A DNA stretch of 5,238 bases from Oscillospiraceae bacterium. GTDB taxonomy: Bacteria > Bacillota_A > Clostridia > Oscillospirales > CAG-272. Positions 4,959-5,238 of this stretch are shown piece by piece. Every line of letters begins with the position of its first letter. Position 1 is the first letter of the stretch. The stretch lies in the NCBI GenBank assembly GCA_015064195.1, contig SVSO01000213.1, positions 1 through 5,238 on the forward strand, written 5' to 3'. Made by a program: the position numbers and the translations under genes. The notes under the pieces are model-generated. The model had not been told where the DNA came from. It made no database searches and saw nothing but the letters and a program-made list of their open reading frames with translations.

Positions 4959-4987
4959 AAAAAGCCACCCGAAAGGGTGGCTTTTTT
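4959..4987 (+). terminator. Intrinsic terminator of tRNA-Arg copy 2
   Basis: Gccaccc (4964-4970) pairs with gggtggc (4975-4981) over a GAAA loop, followed by TTTTTT (4982-4987). The outer extension that pairs with the tRNA tail in copy 1 is kept here except at one position (C4952 against A4994). Confidence 0.93.
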
Positions 4988-5022
4988 CGTGGCACACTTG
5001 GTAGATTGAGAATTCCTGCGAA

Positions 5023-5116
5023 TCGAGGGCGAACCATGCAAACGATATCGCACAAACAAACACGCCCTCGAACACGGTCGGCATGGCCGACCGTGTGCAG
5101 GTCATCGAATCCTGCC
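5023..5116 (+). other. Structured module following tRNA-Arg copy 2
   Basis: The same order is seen as after copy 1: tcgagggcg (5023-5031) pairs with cgccctcga (5063-5071) around a loop of exactly 31 nt. Then acacggtcggc (5072-5082) pairs with gccgaccgtgt (5086-5096) across ATG. Then comes a T-arm echo (5097-5116) with a two-base insertion in the loop. The stem arms are conserved between modules, while the 31-nt loops differ at 7 positions, six of them transitions. The acceptor-like pairing possible after copy 1 is lost here. The module ends about 10 nt before the stop codon of the convergent downstream gene. Confidence 0.55.
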
Positions 5117-5126
5117 CGCTTACCGC

Positions 5127-5238
5127 TTATTCCATCACAATCTCGCAGTCGGTACCAACCTGCTCAATCTTCACGTTTCCGCTGTCGCCCGTCAGTGTGA
5201 CCGCAATGACGTTGCCGCAGCGCACGGCTTTTGCCGTC
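5127..5238 (-). CDS. C-terminal end of an unrecognised protein, 5'-truncated by window edge
   Basis: On the minus strand a frame is open from the right edge to TAA (complement of 5127-5129), giving 36 C-terminal residues that end VGTDCEIVME. The segment reads as alternating hydrophobic beta-strand-like stretches (AVRCGNVIAVTLTGD, NVKIEQV) ending in an acidic tail, with codon choice in keeping with the other genes here. It is too short to name. It is convergent with tRNA-Arg copy 2. An alternative is that the frame is open by chance, since only 37 codons are visible. Confidence 0.5.
   Translation of the reverse strand, partial: TAKAVRCGNVIAVTLTGDSGNVKIEQVGTDCEIVME

Larger units (their letters stand above)
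4850..5115 (+). repeat. Direct repeat copy 2: promoter -10, tRNA-Arg, terminator and structured module
   Basis: Partner of 4441-4702. It runs from the extended -10 region through the T-arm echo. The match falls off just after the echo: copy 1 continues into the acceptor 3' strand and copy 2 does not. Confidence 0.85.

Noticed and set aside
4364..5105. Minus-strand reading frames across both tRNA genes, with RIRTCDLPVRSRALYPLSYK-like translation
   Set aside because: They are antisense to the tRNA-Arg genes; this peptide is the well-known artefact of translating bacterial tRNA loci. They are not proteins, and the apparent protein similarity between the two only mirrors the duplicated DNA.
4472..5116. 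Genomic island or phage attachment in the tRNA-Arg locus
   Set aside because: The repeated tRNA 3' sequence is suggestive, but there is no integrase, no cargo and only about 165 bp between repeats. A duplication with a structured repeat explains what is visible.
4423..5116. CRISPR-like array from repeated units
   Set aside because: There are only two units, with a 409-bp period, made of tRNA genes with promoters and terminators; there are no short regularly spaced repeats.

Overview
The window looks like chromosomal DNA from an endospore-forming member of the Bacillota, probably class Clostridia. The main reason is a SipL-like spore-coat morphogenetic protein with DUF3794/SPOCS repeats and a C-terminal LysM domain, preceded by a plausible sigma-E promoter. 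Base composition is moderately GC-rich by eye. Shine-Dalgarno sites are strong (aaaggaga, aaagga), and the tRNA genes encode their CCA ends. I see no transposase, integrase, phage gene or CRISPR array.

Left part (1-2585, all plus strand): the 3' end of a RimJ/RimL-type GNAT acetyltransferase, then shikimate kinase (aroK) 16 nt downstream. A 217-nt gap holding several inverted repeats follows. Then comes an L-fucose mutarotase-family gene (fucU) whose stop codon overlaps the start of an aspartate carbamoyltransferase gene (pyrB) in a TGATG junction. This PyrB carries a C-terminal four-cysteine zinc module like the zinc domain of the regulatory chain PyrI, but lacks PyrI's nucleotide-binding domain.

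Middle (2586-2753): the whole convergent gap between pyrB and the spore gene is filled by a 162-bp composite inverted-repeat element. Its two end hairpins share a GGTGTTGCA core and look like back-to-back terminators, one for each strand. Two further palindromic structures lie between them.

Right part: the SipL-like gene runs on the minus strand (4331-2754). From 4332 to 5126 there is no protein gene. The stretch holds two identical tRNA-Arg(ACG) genes, each with its own near-consensus extended -10 promoter and a strong intrinsic terminator. Each is followed by a conserved structured module: a 9-bp stem around a 31-nt loop, then an 11-bp hairpin, then an echo of the tRNA T-arm. The duplicated block has a period of 409 bp. 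The window ends in the 3' end of an unrecognised minus-strand gene.

The genes do not form one pathway. The plus-strand genes cover housekeeping metabolism (aromatic amino acid, sugar and pyrimidine steps), the minus-strand gene belongs to sporulation, and the tRNA pair is independently transcribed. The most unusual items are the post-tRNA module, the composite bidirectional terminator element and the PyrB-zinc-domain fusion.
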